Shown: in pieces, positions 34,642 to 43,089 of the stretch
How the letters are laid out: every line of letters starts with the position of its first letter
Position numbering within the stretch: position 1 is the stretch's first letter
From: Pseudomonas sp. ICMP 561
GTDB taxonomy: Bacteria; Pseudomonadota; Gammaproteobacteria; Pseudomonadales; Pseudomonadaceae
Assembly: GCF_002699985.1 (NCBI RefSeq)
Contig: NZ_LKBT01000034.1
Location: 186,001 to 250,000 of the forward strand
Direction of reading: 5' to 3'
Length of the DNA: 64,000 nucleotides
The notes under the pieces: generated by a model
The model's input: only the letters and a program-made list of their open reading frames with translations
Told to the model about the DNA's origin: nothing
Databases searched by the model: none
Program-made: the position numbers and the translations under genes

Positions 34642-35559
34642 ATGTCTTCTAGCCGCACTGAGGCCGTCAAAGCCTATCTGCTCGATCTGCAAGACCGGAT
34701 CTGTACCGCTCTGGAACAGGAAGACGGTGATGCCCGTTTCTTTGAAGACGCCTGGACTCGCCCCGCAGGTGGCGGTGGGCGTACGCGGGTTGCCGAGAAT
34801 GGCGCGATGATCGAGAAAGGCGGCGTCAACTTCTCTCATGTGTTCGGCACCAGCCTGCCGCCTTCTGCCAGTGCCCATCGGCCTGAGCTGGCCGGACGTG
34901 GTTTCGAGGCGCTGGGCGTGTCGCTGGTGATCCATCCGCACAACCCGCATGTGCCGACGTCTCACGCTAACGTACGTTTTTTCATCGCAGAAAAAGAAGG
35001 CGAGGAAGCGGTCTGGTGGTTCGGCGGTGGTTTCGATCTGACGCCTTACTACGGCGTTGAAGAAGACTGTGTGCATTGGCACCGGGTTGCCGAGCAAGCG
35101 TGTGCGCCGTTTGGTGCTGACGTCTATCCTCGCTACAAGGCGTGGTGCGACAGTTACTTCCACCTCAAGCATCGCAACGAGCCACGCGGTGTCGGCGGCT
35201 TGTTCTTTGACGATCTGAACCAGTGGGATTTCGACACCAGCTTTGCCTTCATGCGCGCGATTGGCGATGCCTTTATCGACGCTTATCTGCCCATCGTGCG
35301 TCGTCGCAAAGCAGACGCTTATACCGCGCAGCAACGCGAGTTTCAGGAATTCCGTCGCGGGCGCTATGTGGAGTTCAACCTCGTTTACGACCGCGGTACG
35401 CTGTTCGGTCTGCAATCGGGCGGACGTACCGAGTCGATCCTCATGTCGCTGCCGCCGCAAGTGCGTTGGGGTTATGACTGGAAAGCGGTGCCAGGCAGCG
35501 AAGAAGCGCGCCTGACCGAGTATTTCCTGCAGGATCGGGACTGGTTGGCGTTGGGTTGA
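34642..35559 (+). CDS. hemF: Oxygen-dependent coproporphyrinogen III oxidase
   Basis: 305 residues, full length. Family signatures include FSHVFG, the HPHNPHVPTSHANVRFF active-site stretch near residue 96 and FGGGFDLTPYY. It converts coproporphyrinogen III to protoporphyrinogen IX with oxygen during aerobic heme synthesis in the cytoplasm. It is followed by a REPIN-like repeat and aroE on the same strand. Confidence 0.98.
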   Translation: MSSSRTEAVKAYLLDLQDRICTALEQEDGDARFFEDAWTRPAGGGGRTRVAENGAMIEKGGVNFSHVFGTSLPPSASAHRPELAGRGFEALGVSLVIHPHNPHVPTSHANVRFFIAEKEGEEAVWWFGGGFDLTPYYGVEEDCVHWHRVAEQACAPFGADVYPRYKAWCDSYFHLKHRNEPRGVGGLFFDDLNQWDFDTSFAFMRAIGDAFIDAYLPIVRRRKADAYTAQQREFQEFRRGRYVEFNLVYDRGTLFGLQSGGRTESILMSLPPQVRWGYDWKAVPGSEEARLTEYFLQDRDWLALG

Positions 35560-35583
35560 CAGTTATTTAGCGGTGAGCGAGGT

Positions 35584-35658
35584 CTCGGTAGGAGCGAACT
35601 TGTTCGCGAGGCGTTGTGTCAGGTACACCGCTTCGCGAACAAGTTCGCTCCTACCGAG
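35584..35658. repeat. REPIN-like repeat, type A
   Basis: Outer ends CTCGGTAGG/CCTACCGAG pair and both arms carry the GCGAACTTGTTCGC hairpin. It is the same type as 25841. It lies between tandem hemF and aroE, 30 bp before the aroE start. Confidence 0.92.
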
Positions 35659-35687
35659 GCACAGTCTGAAATTAAACAGGAAACCCA

Positions 35688-36509
35688 ATGGATCACTACG
35701 CCGTCTTCGGCAACCCCATCGGTCATAGCAAGTCACCGCTTATTCATGGCCTGTTCGCCGAGCAGACCGGTCAGCAGTTGGATTACCGCACGGCTCTCGC
35801 GCCGCTGGATGACTTCACGGCATTCGCGATGGCTTTCTTCAGCGAAGGCCGTGGAGCCAACGTGACGGTGCCGTTCAAGGAGCAGGCTTATCGCATGGTC
35901 GACAGCCTGACCGAACGCGCCCGGCGTGCAGGCGCGGTCAACACCTTGAGCAAGCTGGCTGACGGCACCCTGTTGGGCGATAACACGGATGGCGCGGGGC
36001 TGGTGCGGGATCTGACGGTTAACTGTGGCGTAAGCCTTCGCGGCAAACGCATATTGCTGCTCGGTGCAGGTGGCGCAGTGCGCGGTGCGCTAGAGCCCCT
36101 GTTGGCCGATCGTCCGTCGGTATTGGTGATCGCTAATCGAACCGTAGAAAAAGCCGAGCTGTTGGCCCAGCAATTCGCTGATCTGGGGCCGGTGTTTGCG
36201 AGCGGCTTCGATTGGCTGGAAGAGTCCGTTGACGTGATCATCAACGCAACCTCCGCGAGCCTGGCCGGAGAGCTTCCGCCAATTTCCCCGAGCCTGATCG
36301 AGCCCGGTAAAACCTTCTGCTACGACATGATGTACGACAGCGAGCCTACGGCTTTCTGCCGTTGGGCCGCCGAGAACGGCGCAGCGCAATCCGTGGATGG
36401 CTTGGGCATGCTGGTTGAACAAGCGGCAGAAGCCTTTCTTCTATGGCGGGGCGTGCGACCGGATTCAGCGCCAGTGCTGGCCGAATTGCGCAGGCAACTC
36501 GCCGCCTAA
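35688..36509 (+). CDS. aroE: Shikimate dehydrogenase (NADP+)
   Basis: 273 residues. The N-terminal substrate domain carries NPIGHSKSPLIH, NVTVPFKEQAY (catalytic Lys) and GDNTDGAGL. The NADP-binding domain carries LLGAGGAVRGAL and NRTVEKAELL. It reduces 3-dehydroshikimate to shikimate in aromatic amino acid synthesis. Its stop overlaps the end of the convergent SulP gene by 4 bp. Confidence 0.98.
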   Translation: MDHYAVFGNPIGHSKSPLIHGLFAEQTGQQLDYRTALAPLDDFTAFAMAFFSEGRGANVTVPFKEQAYRMVDSLTERARRAGAVNTLSKLADGTLLGDNTDGAGLVRDLTVNCGVSLRGKRILLLGAGGAVRGALEPLLADRPSVLVIANRTVEKAELLAQQFADLGPVFASGFDWLEESVDVIINATSASLAGELPPISPSLIEPGKTFCYDMMYDSEPTAFCRWAAENGAAQSVDGLGMLVEQAAEAFLLWRGVRPDSAPVLAELRRQLAA

Positions 36510-38071
36510 TCTTCGAACCGGATCGGGCATTTTTCCCCTTCCAGCTTGCGCAATTCTTCGATCACCTGCGGCCTGGCCCGACGCAACGTCAGGGTTCGGC
36601 CTTGATCACGCAAGCGTCGGGCTTCCTGATGAAGCATTTCGACGCCGGAGTAATCGATGAAGTTGATGTGCTGCGCCTCAATGACAACGTGTTTGCCTTC
36701 AGTGCGCTGCAGTCTTGTCTGCAAATAGTGGCTGGCACCAAAAAAGATCGAGCCGCCCACGCGCATGATGTCTTCGTCGCCGTCGCGCCACTGCTGCACA
36801 ACTGGCTGTGAGGTGCGCTTGAGGTAGAAGAACAACGACGCCAGCACCCCCGCATAAATCGCGGTTTGCAGCTCAAGGAGCAACGTCGCGACGCAGGTCA
36901 GCGCCATGACCAGAAACTCGGAGCGACTGACCCGGTACAAGGCACGAATACCCCGCCGGTCCACCAGCCCCCAACAAATCAGCAGAATTGAAGCCGCCAT
37001 GGCCGGAATCGGAATGTGCGCGATCAACGATGCTCCGGCGACGGCAAATAGCGCCACCCACAACGCGGAAAATATGCCGGCCAAGGGTGAGTTGGCGCCC
37101 GCTTCAAAACTCAGTGCCGAACGCGTAAACGAACCTGCTGACAGAAAGCCCGAGAACAGGCTGCCACCCATGTTCGACAGCCCTTGGGCGCGGACTTCCT
37201 GATTGGCGTCGATCAATTGCTGAGAGCGGGTGGACAGCGAGCGCGAAATCGACAGGCTGTTAACCAGCCCGAGCATGCCCACCGCCACGGCGGAGGGCAG
37301 CAGTTTGAGGATCAGTTCCGGATCCAGCGGCAGCGGGCTCAACGGCGGTAGATGGCCGACGAATGCGGAAACCACTCGCACATGGCCGAACATCGCAGGC
37401 CACAGCCAGACCAGCAGACTGGAGGCAATCAGGGTGATCAACAATGTTGGCCAGCGCGGTACCAGCAGCTTCAGCACTATGCCGAGCACCAGAGTCAGTA
37501 AACCCAGAATGAGTGACGGCGTGTCCAGCTCGCCCCGATGTTCCAGCACCGCAATCAGGCTTTTCAGCGCTGTGGTCTGGCTGGGTAAATCGATGCCGAT
37601 CAGGTTGGGCATCTGCCCCAGGGCAATGACTACGGCAGCTCCCAGGGTGAACCCGAGCACTACCGAATGTGAGACGAAGTTCACCAGCGCGCCGAAACGC
37701 ACCATGCCGAGCAATAGCTGGAACAGCCCGGCAATGAACGTCAGCAATAGAATCAGGGTGATGTAATCCTGACTGGCGGGGACCGCCAGCGGGCTGATAC
37801 TGGCGTAGAGCACGACTGAAATTGCCGCCGTTGGCCCGCAGATCAGATGCCAGGACGAACCCCACAAACAGGCGATCATGACCGGCACTATCGCCGCGTA
37901 TAAACCGTACTCGGCAGGCAGGCCGGCGATCAGGGCGTAAGCGATGGATTGCGGCAAGGCCAGAATCGCCCCGCTCAACCCTACTATCGCATCACGACCC
38001 ACGGTGGCACGAGTCTGTCGGGGGAGCCAGGCAAGAAACGGCAGGAATTTATGGCGATTTAGCCAACCCAT
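36506..38071 (-). CDS. SulP-family anion (sulfate-type) transporter with STAS domain
   Basis: A 521-residue inner-membrane protein with about 10-12 hydrophobic segments (GLSGAILALPQSIAYALIAGLPAEYGLYA is the SulP signature region) and a cytoplasmic C-terminal STAS domain (about 410-520, with NFIDYSGVEMLHQEARRL). SulP carriers move sulfate, bicarbonate or other anions. The next genes on the same strand handle choline sulfate, so sulfate is a reasonable guess, not shown. A REPIN-like repeat separates it from choX. Confidence 0.92.
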   Translation of the reverse strand: MGWLNRHKFLPFLAWLPRQTRATVGRDAIVGLSGAILALPQSIAYALIAGLPAEYGLYAAIVPVMIACLWGSSWHLICGPTAAISVVLYASISPLAVPASQDYITLILLLTFIAGLFQLLLGMVRFGALVNFVSHSVVLGFTLGAAVVIALGQMPNLIGIDLPSQTTALKSLIAVLEHRGELDTPSLILGLLTLVLGIVLKLLVPRWPTLLITLIASSLLVWLWPAMFGHVRVVSAFVGHLPPLSPLPLDPELILKLLPSAVAVGMLGLVNSLSISRSLSTRSQQLIDANQEVRAQGLSNMGGSLFSGFLSAGSFTRSALSFEAGANSPLAGIFSALWVALFAVAGASLIAHIPIPAMAASILLICWGLVDRRGIRALYRVSRSEFLVMALTCVATLLLELQTAIYAGVLASLFFYLKRTSQPVVQQWRDGDEDIMRVGGSIFFGASHYLQTRLQRTEGKHVVIEAQHINFIDYSGVEMLHQEARRLRDQGRTLTLRRARPQVIEELRKLEGEKCPIRFED

Positions 38072-38160
38072 GAAACGCTCTTTGAAGGATTGCGGAGGGG
38101 TTAGGGTACAACAGTTGTTGGAGCTGTCCTCTGTGGGAGATTCTATGGTGGCCTGCCACC

Positions 38161-38254
38161 CCGTAGGACCGGCTTTAGCCGGGAGAGCGGTACTTCTGGC
38201 GAAGAAGGTCTGGTGAATGTTTCGACGCCCTCCCGGCTAAAGCCGGTCCTACGG
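38161..38254. repeat. REPIN-like repeat, type B
   Basis: CCGTAGGACCGGCTTTAGCC begins the element and pairs with its end at 38254, and both arms carry CCGGCTTTAGCCGG. It lies between tandem choX and the SulP gene. Confidence 0.93.
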
Positions 38255-38275
38255 ATTTGCGCAGACCTTGGATTA

Positions 38276-39202
38276 TTAGAGCTTCGCCTTCACCGCCGCC
38301 AGTGCATCTTTGTCATCGATGGTCTTCACGCCATCCAGCCATTTATCCAGCACGGCCGGGTTGGCTTTGATCCAGGCTTTGGCTGCGGCAGCATTGGTGA
38401 CTTTGTTATTGGTCACGTCGGCCATGATGCTGTTTTCCATCTCCTGAGTGAACGTCAGGTTGGTCAGCAGTTTGCCTACATTCGGGCATGCTTCGGCGTA
38501 ACCTTTACGGGTCAGGGTGTGCACGGTGCCGGTGTCGCCGAAGTATTTCTCGCCGCCTTTGAGGTAATGCAGGCCTTTGATCTGTACGTTCATCGGGTGC
38601 GGCGTCCAGCCGAGGAACACCACAAACTGGTCTTTTTTCACCCGGCGATTCACTTCCGCCAACATTGCTTGCTCACTGGACTCGACGAGCTTCCAGCTGC
38701 CCAGATCGAATTCGTTTTCCTTGATGATTTTCTGAATCGACAGGTTGGCGGGCGCGCCGGAGCCAATTCCGTAAACCTTCTTCTCGAACTTGTCGGCGAA
38801 TTTGTTCAGGTCGGCAAAGTTATGCACACCCGCGTCCCAGACGTAATCCGGTACGGCCAGGGTGAATTCGGTGCCGTCCAGGTTCTTCGCCAGTTGGGTG
38901 ACATCCCCGGTTGCGACGAACTTGTCATAGAAACCCTGCTGCGCGGGCATCCAGTTGCCGAGGAAGACGTCCAGCTTGCCATCCTTGAGGCCGCCGTAGG
39001 CGATCGGCACCGCCAGGGTGTCGACCTTGGCCTTGTAGCCCATCCCGTCCAGCAGGAAGCCGGCAATGGCGTTGGTTGCAGCAATGTCGCTCCAGCCCGG
39101 ATCGGCCATTCTGACCGTGCTGCAACTTTGCTCGGCAGCCTGTACCGCAAGGCTGCTCAATGCCATGACCCCAATCACGAGTGTTTTGGATAACGTCTTC
39201 AT
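38276..39202 (-). CDS. choX: Choline/glycine-betaine-type ABC transporter substrate-binding protein
   Basis: A 308-residue periplasmic binding protein of the OpuAC/ProX fold with a signal peptide (LVIGVMALSSLAVQA). It contains GWSDIAATNAIAGFLLDGMGYK and aromatic residues expected for a quaternary-amine cage, such as those in VFLGNWMPAQ and FLGWTPHPMN. It resembles ChoX. It follows betC by 34 bp, so it probably delivers choline or choline sulfate. No permease or ATPase gene is adjacent, so it must use transport partners encoded elsewhere. Confidence 0.88.
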   Translation of the reverse strand: MKTLSKTLVIGVMALSSLAVQAAEQSCSTVRMADPGWSDIAATNAIAGFLLDGMGYKAKVDTLAVPIAYGGLKDGKLDVFLGNWMPAQQGFYDKFVATGDVTQLAKNLDGTEFTLAVPDYVWDAGVHNFADLNKFADKFEKKVYGIGSGAPANLSIQKIIKENEFDLGSWKLVESSEQAMLAEVNRRVKKDQFVVFLGWTPHPMNVQIKGLHYLKGGEKYFGDTGTVHTLTRKGYAEACPNVGKLLTNLTFTQEMENSIMADVTNNKVTNAAAAKAWIKANPAVLDKWLDGVKTIDDKDALAAVKAKL

Positions 39203-39236
39203 TAACTTCCCCTAGTTTTTTGATTTTTTGGCAGGG

Positions 39237-40742
39237 TCAAGGTTGTGGATAACGTGCCTTGCGCTCCAGATCGTCCAGATCAATATGGTTGCGCATGTAC
39301 TGCTGACTGGCGTCTACCAGCGGCTGGTGATCCCAACTCTTCAGCTTGCCGAGTGCCAGCGATTCAGCGACAAAGCGCCTTCTGCGCTGGCTGGCGAGCA
39401 CCTGGTGGTGTATCGCCGGTATATCCCACTTGGCCCGTGCTTCAGCCAGGAATTCAGTAAACAGTTGCTGGTGAGTGTCCGACTGGCTCAGCTCTTCCAG
39501 CTCCTGTGGATCGTTATGGACATCGAACAGCAGGCATGGGTCCTGCTCCGAATAAATGAATTTGTAGGCGCCGCGCCGGATCATCATCAGCGGGCTGTTA
39601 GTGCCCTCGGCCATGTACTCGCCAAACACTTCGTCATGACCTCCCTCGCCAAGAAGATGCGGCATCAGTGATTGACCGTCCAGTGGCAGGCCATCCACCA
39701 GTTCCCCTTCAGCCATCGCGACAAATGTTGGCAGCAAATCAGCTGTGGAAACTGCGGCACCAACACGTCCGGCCTTGTAATGACCAGGCGCATAAACCAG
39801 CAGCGGTACGCGAGCTGCCATTTCAAACCAGTGCATTTTGTACCAGAGACCACGTTCGCCCAGCATGTCGCCATGATCGCCGGAGAACACAATGATGGTG
39901 TCGTCCGCCAGGCCGATGTCTTCCAGCGTCTGCATCAGCTTGCCGACGTTGCTGTCGATGTAGCTGCACGCGCCGAAATAAGCACGGCGTGCATCGCGGA
40001 TTTTCTCCTCGGGTAACGGCTTGTCCCAGAGATCATAGACTTTCATCAGGCGTTGGGAATGCGGATCCTGATCGGCCTGATCCGGCTGATGACGAGGCAT
40101 CGGGATTTCGTCGTCGCTATACAGGTCCCAGAACGGTTTCGGGATGGTGTACGGATCGTGAGGGTGGGTCATGGATACCGTCAGGCAAAACGGTTGATCG
40201 CCGTCGTTGCGCACGTGATCGAACAGGTATTGCTGGGCTTTGAAGACCACTTCTTCATCGAAATCCAACTGGTTGGTACGCACGCATGGGCCAGCCTGCA
40301 GCACCGACGCCATGTTGTGATACCAGGTCGGACGCACATCCGGCGCGTCCCAATTGACGGACCAGCCATAGTCGGCGGGGTAGATATCGCTGGTCAGGCG
40401 CTCTTCGTAGCCATGCAGCTGATCAGGCCCGCAGAAGTGCATCTTGCCGGACAGCGCAGTCTTGTAGCCCAGGCGGCGCAGGTAATGAGCATAGGTCGGG
40501 ATGTCGGCGGGGAATTCTGCGGCATTGTCGTAAGCGCCAATCTTGCTGGGCAACTGACCGCTGACCAGCGTGAAACGCGACGGCGCGCACAGTGGGCTGT
40601 TGCAATAAGCGGCATCGAACACCACACCTTCAGCGGCGAGGCGGCTCAAATGGGGCATCTTGATGGGAGATGAGGCGTAGAACGGCAACATCGGCGCGGC
40701 CATTTGATCGGCCATGATGAAAAGAATATTTTTGCGCTTCAT
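39237..40742 (-). CDS. betC: Choline-sulfatase
   Basis: A 501-residue type I sulfatase. The sequence CAPSR in CNSPLCAPSRFTLVSGQLPS is the C-x-P-S-R site whose cysteine is converted to formylglycine. Metal-binding motifs MADQMAAPMLPFY (N-terminal) and FSGDHGDMLGERGLW are also present. It hydrolyses choline-O-sulfate to choline and sulfate, giving osmoprotectant precursor, carbon and sulfur. The C-terminal choline-sulfatase domain (YKFIYSEQDPCLLFDVHNDP ... ) is intact. It is divergent from its probable LysR regulator and precedes choX. Confidence 0.95.
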   Translation of the reverse strand: MKRKNILFIMADQMAAPMLPFYASSPIKMPHLSRLAAEGVVFDAAYCNSPLCAPSRFTLVSGQLPSKIGAYDNAAEFPADIPTYAHYLRRLGYKTALSGKMHFCGPDQLHGYEERLTSDIYPADYGWSVNWDAPDVRPTWYHNMASVLQAGPCVRTNQLDFDEEVVFKAQQYLFDHVRNDGDQPFCLTVSMTHPHDPYTIPKPFWDLYSDDEIPMPRHQPDQADQDPHSQRLMKVYDLWDKPLPEEKIRDARRAYFGACSYIDSNVGKLMQTLEDIGLADDTIIVFSGDHGDMLGERGLWYKMHWFEMAARVPLLVYAPGHYKAGRVGAAVSTADLLPTFVAMAEGELVDGLPLDGQSLMPHLLGEGGHDEVFGEYMAEGTNSPLMMIRRGAYKFIYSEQDPCLLFDVHNDPQELEELSQSDTHQQLFTEFLAEARAKWDIPAIHHQVLASQRRRRFVAESLALGKLKSWDHQPLVDASQQYMRNHIDLDDLERKARYPQP

Positions 40743-40857
40743 GTATTTCGCGGCATCCCATAGTGAATATTTATGCGAAAGTGCTGCGAATGAGGATGGG
40801 ACCCATGGGATTTAAGGTAAAGCCCATGCAAGGCAATGCCTAGGATAAGTACAGCTT

Positions 40858-41808
40858 ATGTTTGAATCACTCGGTGATATCTCGCTGGATCTGCTGCGGG
40901 CATTTGAGTCCGCCGCGCGCCTGCGCAGTTTTACAGCCGCAGCTATCGAGCTGGGTACTACTCAGCCAGCCGTGAGCCAGCAGATCAAACGCCTGGAAGA
41001 ACAACTGGCCACCCGGTTGTTTGACCGGATCTACCGTGGCATCGAGCTGACAGATGCAGGCGACATTCTCTTCAGCCATGTGCAGACCGGCTTGCAGTCG
41101 ATGGACGCAGGTTTGATCGCGATCACCCATCAGCATCAACACGAAGTGCTGCAGGTCGCCACTGATTTTGCTTTCGCCGCCTACTGGCTGATGCCTCGCC
41201 TGCATCGTTTTCACGAAGCTCATCCGGACGTGGACGTCAGCCTCGTCACCAGCGAGCGCAGCCACAGCATGCTGCGCGCCGATATCGACGTCGCCGTCCT
41301 GTTCGGAGATGGGCGTTTCAAGCAGGGCGAGAGCCGCTGGTTGTTCAGCGAGGAAGTCTTCCCTGTGTGCAGCCCGCAGTTACTGGCCGGACGAGAGCCG
41401 CCCTTGCCCACTGACGTCTTGCGTGAATTCCCGCTGCTGCATTTGCGAGGCGAAGGCAGCGCCAACTGGTTTGATTGGGGCGGCGTGTTTCGAGCCTTGA
41501 ACATCCATCAGGCCCCTGCTCCCGGACAGCTGCGCTTCGACAACTACACCTTGCTGATTCAGGCAGCCATTGCGGGCCAGGGCGTCGCCATCGGCTGGCG
41601 TCATCTCGTGGACGCCCTGCTCGATCAAGGTTTGCTATGTCGCCCTGTGGATGCAACAGCAGTCTCCGCTTATGGCTATTACGTTGTGCTGCCGCAACGT
41701 AAACGGCGGGTGCAGATCGTTCAGCAGTTTGTGGATTGGCTGGCGAGTGAGCAGGCACAGAGCGGGACTTCGTTGACGGGCAGGCCATTGCCGTCGATTG
41801 CGGTTTGA
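40858..41808 (+). CDS. LysR-family regulator of choline-sulfate use
   Basis: A 316-residue LysR regulator. Its N-terminal winged helix (LDLLRAFESAARLRSFTAAAIELGTTQPAVSQQIKRLEEQ) is followed by a periplasmic-binding-protein-like effector domain (VATDFAFAAYWLMPRL onward). It is divergent from betC with a 115-bp gap, the classical arrangement for a local activator, and matches the choline-sulfate regulator position in P. aeruginosa. Choline sulfate or choline is the expected effector. Confidence 0.9.
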   Translation: MFESLGDISLDLLRAFESAARLRSFTAAAIELGTTQPAVSQQIKRLEEQLATRLFDRIYRGIELTDAGDILFSHVQTGLQSMDAGLIAITHQHQHEVLQVATDFAFAAYWLMPRLHRFHEAHPDVDVSLVTSERSHSMLRADIDVAVLFGDGRFKQGESRWLFSEEVFPVCSPQLLAGREPPLPTDVLREFPLLHLRGEGSANWFDWGGVFRALNIHQAPAPGQLRFDNYTLLIQAAIAGQGVAIGWRHLVDALLDQGLLCRPVDATAVSAYGYYVVLPQRKRRVQIVQQFVDWLASEQAQSGTSLTGRPLPSIAV

Positions 41809-41843
41809 ATAGGGGGCAGCGCTATTGCGCAGCAAGCAATGAA

Positions 41844-41920
41844 TATGTAGGAGCTGCCGAAGGCTGCGATGGCGGAGTGTCAGAAGTACCGCTTTCGCAG
41901 CCTTCGGCAGCTCCTACATA
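41844..41920. repeat. REPIN-like repeat, type C (CTGCCGAAGGCTGCGA core)
   Basis: TATGTAGGAGCTGCCGAAGG begins the left arm and its reverse complement ends the right arm, with a spacer of about 25 bp. It lies between tandem LysR and DOPA-dioxygenase-like genes. Confidence 0.92.
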
Positions 41921-41960
41921 GAGTGCATTTAATAGTTGGTCGAAAGGAGCACTTACGCCC

Positions 41961-42293
41961 ATGTCAGAGATTCAGGGTTATCACGCCCACGTTTACTTCG
42001 ATGCTGACACTATCGAGCAGGCACGTGCCTTGTGTGAGGCGGCGGTCGAGAAGTTTGGCTTGGCGATGGGCAGGGTTCACGAGCGGCCGGTTGGCCCGCA
42101 TACCGACTGGAGTTGCCAGTTGGCATTTGATCATCAGCAGTTTGCCGATGTGATGCTGTGGCTGGCGCTGAACCGCAATGGTCTGGTGGTGTTTACCCAT
42201 CCGCTGACTGGCGATGAGCTGGCGGATCATACCGAGCATGCGATCTGGATGGGGGCGGTTCGGCCTTTGAATCTGGGGATGTTCAGGCGCTAA
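41961..42293 (+). CDS. DOPA 4,5-dioxygenase family protein
   Basis: A 110-residue protein that matches the small DOPA-dioxygenase fold by its GYHAHVYFD start, the histidines in the N-terminal strand, and HTDWSCQLAFDHQQF and VFTHPLTGDELADHTEHAIWMG motifs. Some family members cleave L-DOPA or other catechols extradiolically, but most bacterial ones have unknown substrates. No aromatic-degradation genes adjoin, so function is open. It is flanked by REPIN-like repeats on both sides. Confidence 0.85.
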   Translation: MSEIQGYHAHVYFDADTIEQARALCEAAVEKFGLAMGRVHERPVGPHTDWSCQLAFDHQQFADVMLWLALNRNGLVVFTHPLTGDELADHTEHAIWMGAVRPLNLGMFRR

Positions 42294-42353
42294 TGCGAAC
42301 TAAATCAGAACCTGTGGCTCTGACACCGCGCTGTCTTGCAGTAGACATTGGAT

Positions 42354-42444
42354 CTGTAGGAGTGAGCTTGCTCGCGATGGCGTCAGTTCAGGCGATCAAT
42401 TCGTCGGCCAAGACACCCAATCGCGAGCAAGCTCACTCCTACAG
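42354..42444. repeat. REPIN-like repeat, type D (GTGAGCTTGCTCGCGA core)
   Basis: Exact 24-bp arms at 42354-42377 and 42421-42444, each with a GAGCTTGCTC inner palindrome, are separated by 43 bp. It lies between convergent genes. It is the only member of this type in the window. Confidence 0.93.
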
Positions 42445-42456
42445 TCAGGTTTTTTG

Positions 42457-42966
42457 TTAATTCAAAACACCATCCAGAATCGCGTAGACAATCCCGGTGC
42501 CCACGGCGATCAGCACCACGTCGCTACCCAGGCGACGCCATTCGTAGCCATCGTAATAAGGCAGGTGTTGCAGCGAGCGAGCGTCCAGGCGTTTACCGTA
42601 GCCGGGTGGCAGCGGACGACCTTTGACCACATGAATGTTCGGCGGCAGCGGCTGACCACGGCCGATCACGTCGCGGTGCTGCTGGATGGTATTACGCACG
42701 CTATCGAAATTTTCCGGTGGACGATTGCCGCCGCGGTTGTCCTGATGCGCCTGCTGTTGTGGACGGTTGTCGTTGCCAGGGCCCGGGTTTTGACCCTGCC
42801 TGCCCTGCTCATGACCACCTTTGCTCTGCGGACCCGGACCTTGTTGCTGACCTTGACGGTTATCGTCAGGGCCGCCGCGCTGATCTTGTGGCGCTGCTTG
42901 CAACAGCGGACTGGCGCTGATCATCAAGATACCCAGCCCGGCAATCAAACGGTTCGGCAGTTTCAT
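42457..42966 (-). CDS. CigR/RcnB-like exported protein with a Gly/Gln-rich segment
   Basis: 169 residues with a signal peptide (LIAGLGILMISASPLLQA). A strongly biased stretch rich in Gln, Gly, Pro, Asn and Asp occupies about residues 25-85. A folded C-terminal part follows: PPNIHVVKGRPLPPGYGKRL, then YYDGYEWRRLGSDVVLIAVGTGIVYAIL, whose last piece is hydrophobic. The C-terminal part matches the RcnB/CigR-type family (CigR is an anti-virulence factor in Salmonella). A role here is not known. The biased segment may form a flexible periplasmic linker. Confidence 0.78.
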   Translation of the reverse strand: MKLPNRLIAGLGILMISASPLLQAAPQDQRGGPDDNRQGQQQGPGPQSKGGHEQGRQGQNPGPGNDNRPQQQAHQDNRGGNRPPENFDSVRNTIQQHRDVIGRGQPLPPNIHVVKGRPLPPGYGKRLDARSLQHLPYYDGYEWRRLGSDVVLIAVGTGIVYAILDGVLN

Positions 42967-42989
42967 GTGTTGCTCCTGAAGAATTCAAT

Positions 42990-43030
42990 GCAGCAAAAAG
43001 GGGTTCAAGGCATGAACCCTGAACCCCTTT
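42990..43030 (-). terminator. Rho-independent terminator for trpBA
   Basis: AAAGGGGTTC (42997-43006) pairs with GAACCCCTTT (43021-43030). On the leftward transcript the stem is followed by a run of U. It lies 60 bp after the trpA stop, so it ends the trpBA message before the CigR-like gene. Confidence 0.8.
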
Positions 43031-43089
43031 GCCTGACTACTTAGTACAGGTGTTTGCGCTTTGATTCCTCTGTATCAGGAACTTTACCT

